From: an uncultured Pseudomonadales bacterium
Lineage (GTDB): Bacteria; Pseudomonadota; Gammaproteobacteria; Pseudomonadales; Azotimanducaceae
DNA: 64,000 nucleotides
Direction: 5' to 3'
Assembly: GCA_938017975.1 (NCBI GenBank)
Contig: CALIKQ010000009.1
Location: forward strand, 17,171-81,170
The translations under genes and the position numbers were made by a program. The notes below the pieces were generated by a model, which made no database searches, was not told the DNA's origin, and saw only the letters and a program-made list of their open reading frames with translations. Shown in pieces: positions 53,545 to 62,674 of this stretch; the first letter of the stretch is position 1; each line of letters begins with the position of its first letter.

Positions 53545-54689
53545 AACTCATGGACAGCATCCTCCCTCACCACATAATAAAAGTCATGCAAGTTAACTGT
53601 CGGATCACAATGCGGCGCAATTAATTTCAATTTGTCTCCAAGACCGAGGTCAACTGAAGGATTATCCAGTCGGACAATGCCATGCTCGTCACCCCCCCAA
53701 AAATACGTCAGTCCTTCGATCTCTAGAAACTCCGGGGGCATTTTGTCCGATGCAAGCGACTTAAACCCAGCATCAACGGTAATGGCCCCTGTTTTAGGTT
53801 GGCTAATCGCCGTCACTAAGACGCTAAGCGCAATTTCGAACCGATCAAAAACAGGCCCATGTCGACTCTCGATATCACGATACTCGATGTCCATAAACGC
53901 ATAGGATCCAGCTTGCACCTCATTGAGGAAGCCAAGGTCTTCCTCGAATTCAATCGAACCCGTGCCTCCCCCCGAAATCAAATGGATCTCATAGCCCGCA
54001 CCTTTGAGCAATGACTTGGCTTTTTCGCCGAAACCAAGCGCTCTTTCATAGCGCGCCAATCGTTTTTCAGCTGATTCAACATGCATGCAGTGACCCGCAT
54101 AAACTTGCAGGCCCCAGAGCTCAAGATGATCACAGGACTCATGAATTGTTTCCGCTAACTCCAAAAGACCTGCCTCGGGCGCAATTCCAGTACGACCTAG
54201 CCCAGGATCTATGTCGATTAAAACCTTCAGTGGGTGAGTCTGCCCACCAGACATCAGCGCCTGATTTAGCGACAGCGCAGCGTCCATGGCATCTACGACA
54301 ACCATGAGCCCTCGATTCTCCTTAGCAAGCTTCGCAGCACGATCCAGCGTCCTCACATCTCTGACCGGTGATGTAATTAGAATCTCTTCAACGCCAGCAC
54401 GCTGCATGACTTCTGCTTCTGAAACCTTAGCGCAACAAATACCCGAAGCTCCGTGAGCAAGTTGAAGCTGAGCAATGATAGGAGACTTATGCATTTTGCT
54501 GTGCGGACGCAGCGCTAGACCGGCAGATTGGGTCAATTCGGCCATGCAGCGAAGATTACGAAGCAATGCTGCTTCGTCCAGCAAAAGCGCTGGCGTTGGA
54601 ATTTCGGCGATCGGTATGGGCACATCAAGTACTATCGGCGCTATTGGCCGATTCTCCGTCTCTCCCGCTAACCATCGATCAAAGTCCAT
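53511..54689 (-). CDS. DSD1-family PLP enzyme (D-threonine / D-3-hydroxyaspartate aldolase-like)
   Basis: 392 residues of the fold III alanine-racemase-like group. The PLP-lysine motif RPHSKMHKSP (61-70), the GGGTGS phosphate loop and the C-terminal metal site APHCDPTVNLHDFYYVVR are present. Relatives cleave D-threonine or 3-hydroxyaspartate (glycine plus acetaldehyde or glyoxylate) or dehydrate D-serine, and need a divalent metal. The ATG at 54689 has GAGG seven bases upstream and overlaps the stop of the CDF transporter by 11 bases. Confidence 0.8.
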   Translation of the reverse strand: MDFDRWLAGETENRPIAPIVLDVPIPIAEIPTPALLLDEAALLRNLRCMAELTQSAGLALRPHSKMHKSPIIAQLQLAHGASGICCAKVSEAEVMQRAGVEEILITSPVRDVRTLDRAAKLAKENRGLMVVVDAMDAALSLNQALMSGGQTHPLKVLIDIDPGLGRTGIAPEAGLLELAETIHESCDHLELWGLQVYAGHCMHVESAEKRLARYERALGFGEKAKSLLKGAGYEIHLISGGGTGSIEFEEDLGFLNEVQAGSYAFMDIEYRDIESRHGPVFDRFEIALSVLVTAISQPKTGAITVDAGFKSLASDKMPPEFLEIEGLTYFWGGDEHGIVRLDNPSVDLGLGDKLKLIAPHCDPTVNLHDFYYVVREDAVHELWPVSTRGCSQ

Positions 54690-55629
54690 GAATATCCTCT
54701 TCATTACAGTCTTGTGTTTGGCAGGAATCACTCCGCTCAACTTGTAAAGTAACATGGTGTATCGAAAATTGTTGCGCCAAAGTAGCACTCACCATTTCGT
54801 AACCATTTGGTTTATCCCATAACGGAGAATCTGGCATCACGAGATGCGCGGTCAAACAATTCTCTTGGGTGCTCATTGCCCAAATGTGCAAATCGTGTAC
54901 AGCCGTGACACCTGGAATGCCTTGCAAAAAAGCAGTAACCGCTGCTACGTCGATATTCGGGGGGACGGCATCAAGTATGAGTCGCAAAGCGTCGGTGAGC
55001 ATGCGCCAGGTCATCATTAAAATGAACGCAACAATGATGAGCCCCACCAAAGGATCGATCCAAAGGGCACCGGTGAAATAGATAATCAGGCCGCTAATAA
55101 CAACGCCGGCCGATATCAACGCATCGAAGGCCAAATGGAGAAACGCGCCTTTAATATTTAAATCGTGGTGGCTTTGTTTGATGAACAGCAGCGCTGCACC
55201 GCCGTTGATTAAAATGCCCACCAGCGCAACCAACACAACCAATTCGGCATCAACAGCAGCGGGCTGCCAAATTTTTTCAAGGGACTGTACCGCGATATAA
55301 AGCGACGCCATAACCAACACCACAGCATTGATTAACGCTGCAAGAATTGTGGTTCGCCGGTACCCGTAACTAAACCTTGAACCCGCTTTTTTTGTGACGA
55401 GATAGCTTGCGAACCAAGCCAGAACAAGGCCGAGCACGTCACTGAGATTATGTCCAGCGTCTGCTAAAAGGCCAACGGACTCAGCTTTAAAGGCGAGGAT
55501 GGCTTCAAAGATGGTGAACAATAGGTTGGCCGCAACCGCGCAGCCAAAGCTTACATTCATAGCGCCATGCGTGGGGATGCTAGCGTGAACATGGCGATGA
55601 TCATGACTATGACTGTGACTATCGCTCAC
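54679..55629 (-). CDS. Cation diffusion facilitator (ZitB/CzcD-type metal exporter)
   Basis: 316-residue inner-membrane exporter with a His-rich cytoplasmic N terminus (SHSHSHDHRHVH), six membrane helices and metal-site residues in GLLADAGHNLSDV and LHLAFDALISAGVV. The cytoplasmic domain follows with AVHDLHIWAMS. Zn(II) is the usual substrate of this branch, Mn or Co possible. It starts with GTG and is translationally coupled to the DSD1-type gene, whose enzyme family needs a divalent metal. Confidence 0.9.
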   Translation of the reverse strand: MSDSHSHSHDHRHVHASIPTHGAMNVSFGCAVAANLLFTIFEAILAFKAESVGLLADAGHNLSDVLGLVLAWFASYLVTKKAGSRFSYGYRRTTILAALINAVVLVMASLYIAVQSLEKIWQPAAVDAELVVLVALVGILINGGAALLFIKQSHHDLNIKGAFLHLAFDALISAGVVISGLIIYFTGALWIDPLVGLIIVAFILMMTWRMLTDALRLILDAVPPNIDVAAVTAFLQGIPGVTAVHDLHIWAMSTQENCLTAHLVMPDSPLWDKPNGYEMVSATLAQQFSIHHVTLQVERSDSCQTQDCNEEDIHGL

Positions 55630-55666
55630 GAAACACTGATTCCTGATTCATGTGCCATCGATATCA

Positions 55667-56794
55667 TCAGCTGCTCCAACGATAGAAATCTGCGACTTCA
55701 TCAGCGATAGCGAGAGAGGCTGTTAGCCCGGGCGATTCAATGCCAAACAAGTTGACTAAGCCTGGGAACCCTGCCGTAGATTCCTCTTGAATTATAAAGT
55801 CTTTCGGAAGCTCATCAGGCCCTTGAATTTTCGGTCGGATACCAGCGTAACTCGGACTGAGAGAACCTTCTTTAAGTCCGGGGAAGTACTGGCGAATAGC
55901 CGAATAATAAGACTGTAATCGACTCGAATTCACGTCATATCGCTCTGAGTCAATGTATTCCACGTCTGGACCAAATTTCACCTGATCTCCTAAATCAATT
56001 GTCGCATGGATACCAAGTCCGGCTCCACTTTTTGGAGGTACCGGATAAATCAAATGATTGAATGGGTTTTTACCTGACATCGAAAAGTAATTGCCTCGAC
56101 AGAAAAACATATTTGGTATGCGAGCCTGTGGTAATCCAACGATGCTATTTGCAACTCTAGTGGCTCCGAGACCTGCTGCATTGACGATTCGGTTGGCCGA
56201 AAAATGAAAAGGCTCCTTTTGATCCCCAATACTGACCGAGATACGATACCTTCCCTGCTCAAAAACGATCTGGGTGACTTCACTCTGTGCGCTCACAGCG
56301 CCGCCGTGCGCTTCTACTTCACCCTGCAGCGCAAGCATGTATTCATGAGCACTGACGATCCCAGTTGATGGCGATAGCAAACCTCCAACCGCGCATATTT
56401 CTGGCTCTAATGCTTGGATTTCACCCTGATCCAAGTCTTTTAGATCTGCGACGCCATTATTCGAAGCCTTTTTTTTGATCCGTTCGAGCTCATCTAAGTC
56501 ATCCAAGGAAGTGGCCGCAATGATTTTGCCGCACCGCCGAAAACCAACGCCAAACTTTTCACAGAAAGCATAGAGCATGGATTTTCCAGATACACAAAGC
56601 CGTCCCTTCAACGAACCTTCTGCATAATAAATTCCGGCATGAATCACCTCGCTATTACGGCTACTGACTCCCTGTCCGATTGCAGTCTCTCGCTCTAGAA
56701 CCAGGCATTCATGTCCATCCAGGGACAGTCGCCGAGCAATTGCCAAGCCAACGGCCCCAGCGCCTATAACCACTGTATCTATCTGCTCCAGCAT
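55667..56794 (-). CDS. FAD-dependent oxidoreductase, L-2-hydroxyglutarate dehydrogenase-like
   Basis: 375 residues of the DAO/L2HGDH group. The Rossmann motif VVIGAGAVGLAIARRL is at 8-23, followed by ERETAIGQGVSSRNSEVIHAGIYY, a strong marker of L-2-hydroxyglutarate oxidase-like proteins. Later motifs are RIVNAAGLGA and YAGIRPKIQGP. It probably oxidises a 2-hydroxy acid and passes electrons to quinone or oxygen. It ends 37 bases before the CDF gene on the same strand, so co-transcription with that cluster is possible. Confidence 0.8.
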   Translation of the reverse strand: MLEQIDTVVIGAGAVGLAIARRLSLDGHECLVLERETAIGQGVSSRNSEVIHAGIYYAEGSLKGRLCVSGKSMLYAFCEKFGVGFRRCGKIIAATSLDDLDELERIKKKASNNGVADLKDLDQGEIQALEPEICAVGGLLSPSTGIVSAHEYMLALQGEVEAHGGAVSAQSEVTQIVFEQGRYRISVSIGDQKEPFHFSANRIVNAAGLGATRVANSIVGLPQARIPNMFFCRGNYFSMSGKNPFNHLIYPVPPKSGAGLGIHATIDLGDQVKFGPDVEYIDSERYDVNSSRLQSYYSAIRQYFPGLKEGSLSPSYAGIRPKIQGPDELPKDFIIQEESTAGFPGLVNLFGIESPGLTASLAIADEVADFYRWSS

Positions 56795-57162
56795 TAACCC
56801 TTCGAGCTCATAACTTCTTCGTCACGATTATCTCAGGGCGAGGACCGAAGGTCGATCTTGGGAGCAACCTAAAATTAACTTTTAGTTAGGGAACGATTTA
56901 TCGCAGAGCACCTGCATTTAGAGCCAGCAACCGTGTTTTTGAGCAAATTAGAATCAAAGAGTATTGTCACGAACCTAAAGATTTCGCGCTCTCGTTTGAG
57001 CACGATCTCAGTGAAATCAAACAGCAATGCTGAACGATGCATGCGGCAACCGTTCCTTGACGGTAGGCCAGCGATGCTTTTAGCTTTAACGAGGACCAGC
57101 GATTATTAAGAACTTAAACAACGATCCGGTTTGAACATTGATCTGCGATAAAATGCAGGATC
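56795..57162. other. Intergenic region, 368 bp
   Basis: No supported gene. An AT-rich inverted repeat CTAAAA-ttaac-TTTTAG lies near 56872-56888. Otherwise nothing recognisable; the promoter of the FAD oxidoreductase should lie in the first part. Confidence 0.4.
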
Positions 57163-57549
57163 TCAGAGCGGGAGCGGCACTTGCTTTTGTTGCAGTGGCT
57201 TGGTTCTCTGATCCACGCTTGATTTTACCGGCGGCTTACCTCGCACAGACTGCTGCGCGACCGGACTTTCTTGCAGCAAAGAGCGCAAATGTAAACAGAT
57301 TAAACGCCCTGTCCGAACCTTGTCCTTAGAGAATTTCATACGTTTTGAGGCTTGCATCGCCAACTTAGAATAGTCCTTTTGTGGACTCATTGATCTAGCG
57401 GGACGCCGCTCAGGATCGATTGAGCGAAAGCTAACCGACTCATAGCCTTTACTTCGGCTGGCGCCCGGCATGCCTCGTCGCATTGAACCTCGCTGCTTGA
57501 GGGCACTACTGCCCATTTCAAAAGACTCTGGTTGAACTGCATTCAGCAT
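57163..57549 (-). CDS. Small basic protein of unknown function
   Basis: 128 residues, not recognised. It is strongly basic and low in hydrophobic content, with no membrane helix or signal peptide; Arg/Lys/Ser-rich stretches include RGSMRRGMPGASRSKGYE and QASKRMKFSKDKVRTGRL. The best evidence that it is real is a full Shine-Dalgarno AAGGAG seven bases before the ATG. It stands alone in 1.1 kb between the FAD oxidoreductase and clpB. A nucleic-acid-binding role is possible from composition only. A chance frame cannot be excluded. Confidence 0.45.
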   Translation of the reverse strand: MLNAVQPESFEMGSSALKQRGSMRRGMPGASRSKGYESVSFRSIDPERRPARSMSPQKDYSKLAMQASKRMKFSKDKVRTGRLICLHLRSLLQESPVAQQSVRGKPPVKSSVDQRTKPLQQKQVPLPL

Positions 57550-57805
57550 TGTTGTTCTCCTTATCTGCCTCGAACGCCTTTATTTTTCTAGACGTTATGT
57601 CTGGCGTACCTTTTGTGCCTCTTCTCTTTATTGTTTCGCCTTGAGCGCGGGGCTTATGGCGCGACTCACGATGACCTAAGTGTTAACTGATAACTATCAT
57701 AATGATCTGCAATTTATTGTTTTTGCTCACTGCCTGATCGCTGTACCTTCACATTTGTGTTCATAAGCTGAGCGCTTTGACTTAGCGCTTTTCTATCAGA
57801 ACTCT

Positions 57806-57880
57806 TCAATTAAGGAACGCTCGATCAAGAGCCCCCCGATTAAGAACCCCTTGATTGATAGCTCCTGGATAAAAACCCTA
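57806..57880. repeat. Five 15-bp degenerate tandem repeats
   Basis: Copies: tcaattaaggaacgc, tcgatcaagagcccc, ccgattaagaacccc, ttgattgatagctcc, tggataaaaacccta, each exactly 15 bases from 57806. The consensus is near TcGATtAAGAaCCCC. One or two more decayed copies may precede it (57776-57805). Confidence 0.75.
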
Positions 57881-57921
57881 GATATGCTTATTGTTTTCCA
57901 ATCTCAAACTACTGATGGTTT

Positions 57922-57953
57922 GTACAGTATCATACTACTGTACGCACGTACAG
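57922..57953. promoter_or_regulatory. Clustered GTACAG/CTGTAC palindromes, including a LexA-like CTGT-N8-ACAG
   Basis: GTACAGTA (57922-57929) and TACTGTAC (57936-57943) form one inverted repeat; CTGTACG-ca-CGTACAG (57938-57953) forms a second that overlaps it. The second has the LexA spacing but a GC-rich centre. It begins two bases from the clpB stop codon, so it could also fold at the 3' end of the clpB mRNA. Confidence 0.5.
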
Positions 57954-57955
57954 CT

Positions 57956-60532
57956 TTATTTCCCTTTAAAAGTCAGCCCAGATTCTGACATTACGGCCTC
58001 GACAGATTCTGCCCGATCGAGATCGCCCGAAAGGATCGCTTCGGCTAAGGGGTTTTCGATCATGCGTTGTATCAGACGCTGCAATGGTCTTGCACCATAC
58101 AAGGGATCAAAGCCAGCCTCAGCGATCAAAGCGAGCACTTCCTCATTGATGTGTAAGTCGATACCTTGCCCGTGCAAGCGTTGAACTAAACGTGCTACTT
58201 GAATTTCAGCAATTTTTTGAGTTTCGGTCTCAGACAAAGGTTTGAAAACCACACAGTCATCAACTCGGTTTAGAAACTCGGGCCTAAAATACCGCTTCAC
58301 CTCATTCATCACAGCATCATGAACCTCATCCCGAGATGCCGACCGGACCATAGACTGAATCACATCAGACGCCAGGTTCGAGGTCATTATCAGCACGCAA
58401 TTCTTAAAATCTACGGTTCGCCCTTGGCTGTCCGTTAATCTTCCCTCGTCTAATACTTGCAATAAAATATTAAAAACATCCGGGTGTGCTTTTTCTATTT
58501 CATCAAGTAAAACGACCGAATAAGGGCTTCTTCTAACTTTTTCCGTCAGGTATCCACCCTCCTCATGCCCAACATAACCCGGAGGTGCACCGATTAATCT
58601 TGAAACTGCGTGCTTTTCCATATATTCGGACATATCGATTCGTATCAACGCCTGGTGCGAATCAAACAAGCAATCAGCAAGTGCTTTTGATAGTTCCGTT
58701 TTACCAACGCCTGTCGGCCCGAGAAAGAGAAACGCGCCATGGGGTCGATCAGGATCAGATAACCCGGCTCGAGCACGTCTTACGGCATTCGCTACTGCTA
58801 TAACTGCTTCGTCTTGACCCACAACACGTTCATGCAATTGCGATTCAAGATTCAAAAGCTTTTCTCGATCGCTGGTGAGCATCTTATGGACAGGTATACC
58901 AGTCCATTTCGAAACGATCTCAGCAATTTCATCTTCTGTGACACGGTTTCGAAATAACTGGGGCGCAGCTTTTGGCTGATTTTCAAACTGCTGGATCTTG
59001 CGTTCAAGCTCTGGAATCTTCCCATATTGCAACTCAGACATTTTCGTTAAATCGCTGAGCCGACGAGCGACTTCAAGCTCCTGTCGCGCACGATCCAGGG
59101 CCTCCTTGAGCCCTTGAGCACCCTGGTGGACTATCTTTTCATCGGTCCAGACGGCTTCTAACGATTTGAATTCAGCTTCAAGGACTTCGATGTCACTTTG
59201 CAGCTCAGACGCACGTGACTGGGATACCGCATCTGTCTCAGAAGCCAACGCTTTGTGCTCGATTTTCAGTTGAATTAACCGACGCTCCAGTTGATCCATT
59301 TCTTCTGGTTTCGAATCAATCTCCATTCTGATGGAGCTCGCGGCCTCATCTATAAGGTCGATTGCTTTGTCGGGGAGCTGACGATCCGAAATATAACGCT
59401 GAGATAATTCAACAGCAGCGATGATCGCGTGATCGTTAATATTGACGCCGTGGTGAAGCTCATAACGTTCCTTTAAACCGCGAAGGATCGCGATGGCATC
59501 CGAGGTGGAAGGCTCCCCGATTTGAACTCTCTGAAATCTCCGCTCCAGAGCCTTATCGGACTCTATAAACTGTCGATATTCATCAAGCGTCGTTGCACCC
59601 AAGCAATGCAAATCCCCTCTTGCAAGCGCGGGTTTGAGCATATTACCAGCATCCATTGAGCCCTCAGCACGGCCAGCTCCGACAACCGTATGCAGCTCAT
59701 CAATGAACAAAACGATGTCTTTGGAGCGCTCCTCTAACGCGTGGAGGACAGCTTTTAAGCGCTCCTCAAATTCGCCTCGGAATTTTGCGCCCGCCACCAG
59801 CGCGCCAAGGTCGAGCGCCAGAATCGATTTGTTGCGTAGTCCATCTGGCACCTCATTGTTAATAATACGAAGTGCTAGCCCTTCTACTATTGCTGTTTTT
59901 CCAACTCCCGGAGCGCCAATCAGCACGGGATTATTTTTAGTTCGTCGCTGCAGGACCTGAATCGCTCGTCTAATCTCTGCATCACGGCCGATGACTGGAT
60001 CTAATTTCCCGGCACGGGCCTGTTCGGTCAGATCGACGGTATACCGTTCGAGCGCTTCACGATCAGCATCGGTTGTTTCGTAACCTTTGGCTCTAGAGCC
60101 TCCCTTTTGATGAATCGCTCTATCGAGGGCATCAGGATTAAGCCCGGAGGCGCTGAAGATTCGTGACATGTCACTCTCATAATCAAACAAAGCCTGCAGA
60201 AGATGATCATCAGCGACGATATTGGCTTCTTTCTCAGAAGCGCGTTTTTGCGCCAGATTAAACCACCGCATCAGATCCGGTGATGCCTGTAATTCGCCCG
60301 TATTTTTTCCGACTTTAGGTAGCGCCGAGAGCGCCGCCGTCACCTGTGCTAATACTTCCTGCAGATCTATTCCCATCTGTCTCAACAGGATACCGGCGTG
60401 ACTCGAGGGGTCATCCAGCAACGCCTTAACCACATGCATGGGTGTGAGTGCATGATGATCGAGTTGCACCGCTTGGGTTTGAGCATCGGATATCGCCATT
60501 TGCACCGCCGGCGTAAACTTTTCCATTCTCAT
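57956..60532 (-). CDS. clpB: ClpB disaggregase chaperone
   Basis: 858-residue Hsp100 that rescues aggregated proteins with DnaK. It has an N domain (1-140), NBD1 with Walker A GAPGVGKT and [10 protein letters not shown], a middle coiled-coil (about 400-520), NBD2 with [21 protein letters not shown] and sensor [10 protein letters not shown], then the C-terminal [11 protein letters not shown]. The start at 60532 (MRMEKFTP) has GAGG six bases upstream and aligns with the E. coli start. The promoter is described separately. Confidence 0.96.
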   Translation of the reverse strand: MRMEKFTPAVQMAISDAQTQAVQLDHHALTPMHVVKALLDDPSSHAGILLRQMGIDLQEVLAQVTAALSALPKVGKNTGELQASPDLMRWFNLAQKRASEKEANIVADDHLLQALFDYESDMSRIFSASGLNPDALDRAIHQKGGSRAKGYETTDADREALERYTVDLTEQARAGKLDPVIGRDAEIRRAIQVLQRRTKNNPVLIGAPGVGKTAIVEGLALRIINNEVPDGLRNKSILALDLGALVAGAKFRGEFEERLKAVLHALEERSKDIVLFIDELHTVVGAGRAEGSMDAGNMLKPALARGDLHCLGATTLDEYRQFIESDKALERRFQRVQIGEPSTSDAIAILRGLKERYELHHGVNINDHAIIAAVELSQRYISDRQLPDKAIDLIDEAASSIRMEIDSKPEEMDQLERRLIQLKIEHKALASETDAVSQSRASELQSDIEVLEAEFKSLEAVWTDEKIVHQGAQGLKEALDRARQELEVARRLSDLTKMSELQYGKIPELERKIQQFENQPKAAPQLFRNRVTEDEIAEIVSKWTGIPVHKMLTSDREKLLNLESQLHERVVGQDEAVIAVANAVRRARAGLSDPDRPHGAFLFLGPTGVGKTELSKALADCLFDSHQALIRIDMSEYMEKHAVSRLIGAPPGYVGHEEGGYLTEKVRRSPYSVVLLDEIEKAHPDVFNILLQVLDEGRLTDSQGRTVDFKNCVLIMTSNLASDVIQSMVRSASRDEVHDAVMNEVKRYFRPEFLNRVDDCVVFKPLSETETQKIAEIQVARLVQRLHGQGIDLHINEEVLALIAEAGFDPLYGARPLQRLIQRMIENPLAEAILSGDLDRAESVEAVMSESGLTFKGK

Positions 60533-60605
60533 AACTGACCTCTTCATCGAATTGTTTAACCTAATGAGACCGAGGTACTCACTGAAGGTATTTTTTCTTG
60601 CCGTC

Positions 60606-60633
60606 TGTATAATGCCTCTAAACGCAAATTCAA
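60606..60633 (-). promoter_or_regulatory. Probable clpB promoter
   Basis: Minus-strand TTGAAT (60633-60628), 16-base spacer, TATACA (60611-60606). The -35 lies within CCCTTGAAT, close to the heat-shock sigma-32 -35 CTTGAA, but the -10 looks sigma-70-like. It lies about 75 bases before the clpB ATG. Confidence 0.5.
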
Positions 60634-60673
60634 GGGGTGATGCCTGCCATCAACCTCGGTGCGAGCAATATCT

Positions 60674-61069
60674 ATGACGCCACACTTCGACAAAAGCGCC
60701 AACACAGGCCTGAAGCATTTTTTGAATGCCGCGCGATTTTCTATCGCTGGCATTAAGACGGCGCTGAAGCAAGAATCGGCCTTTCGACAAGAATCAGCCG
60801 CCTGCATTGTATTGTTTCCACTGGCTTTTGTGATTTCTGAACATTTTATCACTGCTACAGCTTTGATCAGTATCTGCTTGATCGTGCTAGCCGTCGAGCT
60901 TCTTAACTCAGGCATAGAGGCCGCTATTGATCGATCTGGCCTGGAGTTTCATCCTCTGGCCAAGCAGGCCAAAGACTTCGGATCTGCTGCCGTTTTTTTA
61001 ACGCTCATTGCCGCTGGAATCATTTGGTTCGCCGTGCTCATCGATTATTTGATGCGCGGTCCTGCATAG
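60674..61069 (+). CDS. dgkA: Diacylglycerol kinase DgkA
   Basis: Small trimeric inner-membrane kinase recycling diacylglycerol. About 131 residues, three hydrophobic segments, and the conserved stretch VELLNSGIEAAIDRSGLEFHPLAKQAKDFGSAAV that contains the catalytic Glu/Asp cluster. I start at 60674 (MTPHFDKSANTG); a GTG at 60659 is possible. It is divergent from clpB and followed by greB after 13 bases. Confidence 0.9.
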   Translation: MTPHFDKSANTGLKHFLNAARFSIAGIKTALKQESAFRQESAACIVLFPLAFVISEHFITATALISICLIVLAVELLNSGIEAAIDRSGLEFHPLAKQAKDFGSAAVFLTLIAAGIIWFAVLIDYLMRGPA

Positions 61070-61082
61070 AAGAGATGTCCTC

Positions 61083-61574
61083 GTGAGCGATAAGATTTAT
61101 ATTACAGCGCCAGGCGCAAGCGCTTTGAGAGCCGAGCTCAGATATCTCTGGAAGGACAAGAGACCCAAAGTGACTCAACAGGTGGCTGACGCGGCCGCGT
61201 TGGGTGATCGTTCGGAAAATGCAGACTACATTTACGGAAAAAAGCAGCTCAGAGAAATCGATAAGCGCGTGCGTTATCTGGAAAAGCGACTAGACCAGAT
61301 TGAAGTGGTTGATCGAATCCCGAAAGACACAACGCGAATATTTTTTGGTGCCTGGGTCCGATTACAACCAGACAGCGGACCCGAGCTAAAACTACGCATT
61401 ATCGGCGAAGATGAAATCGATTTGAAACTAGGTTGGATAAGCCTAAACAGCCCTGTCGCTCGATCTTTGATGGGCAAACGAGAAGGCGACGAAGTTCTGC
61501 TAAATCGCCCCGCAGGCCCGGTCAATGCAGAAATTTTGAAGGTTAGTTATGAGGGGTTTGGTGATGAACAGTAA
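61083..61574 (+). CDS. greB: Transcription elongation factor GreB
   Basis: 163-residue factor that stimulates transcript cleavage in backtracked RNA polymerase. The N-terminal coiled-coil has the tip acids in AALGDRSENADYIYGKKQLREIDKRVRYL, followed by the FKBP-like C-terminal domain (FGAWVRLQ ... PVARSLMGKREGDEVLL). YIYGKK is the GreB-type variant. It starts with GTG and ends overlapping hisC by 11 bases. Confidence 0.93.
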   Translation: MSDKIYITAPGASALRAELRYLWKDKRPKVTQQVADAAALGDRSENADYIYGKKQLREIDKRVRYLEKRLDQIEVVDRIPKDTTRIFFGAWVRLQPDSGPELKLRIIGEDEIDLKLGWISLNSPVARSLMGKREGDEVLLNRPAGPVNAEILKVSYEGFGDEQ

Positions 61575-62658
61575 CTTCGAGCGCAACAACATCGCTGAAT
61601 TGGAAGGCTATGTTTCGGGAGAACAGCGCAATGATCCCGATCTGATCAAGCTCAATACCAATGAAAATGCCTATCCAGCATCGCCGCAGACCCAACAAGC
61701 GCTTGAAACCATCAACATTGAAGATCTTCGCCGCTACCCCCAACCCACATCGGACAACTTCAGAAGAGCAGCTGCAGCGCTCCATCAGATTGACCCAAGT
61801 AACATTATTGCAACCCGTGGCGGCGATGAATTGCTACGACTGCTGTTAACCACTTTTGTTGATCCTGGCGCTGCAGTTGGAATGACGGATCTCACCTATT
61901 CGCTCTATCCGATACTGACTCGTATACAAGATGCACATCCTTTTGCAGTCGCGCTCACCAATGACTGGAAGTTACCCTTGAATTTCACCGAGCAAATCAA
62001 CGCAGAATCTTGCCAGCTAACCTTCGTTGTAAACCCCCATGCACCAACTGGCACCTTAACAAGCGCGGCTGATCTTATTAAAATTTCGAATAATATTAAT
62101 GGCTTGTTAGTGATTGATGAAGCTTATGTTGACTTTGTGGAAGACCCTGATCATGACCTTTCACGCTTTGCCGCCAATTCTAGAAATGTTGTCTTACTGC
62201 GCTCATTGAGCAAAGGTTACGGTCTTGCTGGTCTTCGGTTTGGATACGGCGTCGGGCCGCAACACCTGATTGAGCCAATGCTCCGTAAAACAAGGGATAG
62301 CTATAATCTGGACGCGATCAGTCAAGCGTTGGCAACCGCTGCAATCCAAGACCAAGTGTACGCCAAAGAGAATTGGAAACGAGTCAACGCGCATCGAGAG
62401 GAGCTTGTCAAAGAACTCACAAAAATGGGTTTTGACTGTATCCCATCACAGGCAAACTTTGTTTTGGCGACAGTCCCAGATGCATCAGCGACGAGTGCTG
62501 AAGCGATCTATCACGCCCTGAGAACAGAGAATCTACTGGTAAGATATTTTCCTGATGAGCGGATATCCAACAAATTACGTATCACCGTGGGTCGTCCGGA
62601 AGAGCAGGCACGTTTACTTGCCCTTTTGGCGCCCATTTTAGGCATCAGTGCCGCGTAA
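61564..62658 (+). CDS. hisC: Histidinol-phosphate aminotransferase
   Basis: PLP aminotransferase fold I, 364 residues. It has LIKLNTNENAYPASP, a RGGDELLRLL cofactor loop, VVNPHAPTG, VIDEAYVDF and PLP-lysine Lys217 in LRSLSKGYGLAGLRFGYG. I take the start at 61564 because GAGGGG is seven bases upstream. It overlaps greB, so translation is coupled; it is not with other his genes, so it may be one of several aromatic/histidinol aminotransferases. Confidence 0.87.
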   Translation: MNSNFERNNIAELEGYVSGEQRNDPDLIKLNTNENAYPASPQTQQALETINIEDLRRYPQPTSDNFRRAAAALHQIDPSNIIATRGGDELLRLLLTTFVDPGAAVGMTDLTYSLYPILTRIQDAHPFAVALTNDWKLPLNFTEQINAESCQLTFVVNPHAPTGTLTSAADLIKISNNINGLLVIDEAYVDFVEDPDHDLSRFAANSRNVVLLRSLSKGYGLAGLRFGYGVGPQHLIEPMLRKTRDSYNLDAISQALATAAIQDQVYAKENWKRVNAHREELVKELTKMGFDCIPSQANFVLATVPDASATSAEAIYHALRTENLLVRYFPDERISNKLRITVGRPEEQARLLALLAPILGISAA

Positions 62659-62674
62659 AGGCTTTTGAACCGCC

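Larger units (their letters stand above)
57550..57955. other. Repeat- and palindrome-rich intergenic region between clpB and the small basic gene
   Basis: 406 bases. Contents: overlapping dyads TGATA-ac-TATCA (57688-57699) and ATCAT-a-ATGAT (57696-57706); 15-bp degenerate tandem repeats (57806-57880); and clustered GTACAG/CTGTAC half-sites (57922-57953) that include a CTGT-N8-ACAG element. No protein gene is supported. Confidence 0.6.

Noticed and set aside
57138..57329. 63-residue plus-strand frame opposite the small basic gene
   Set aside because: It has no ribosome site, is antisense to a frame with a strong one, and shows no family features.
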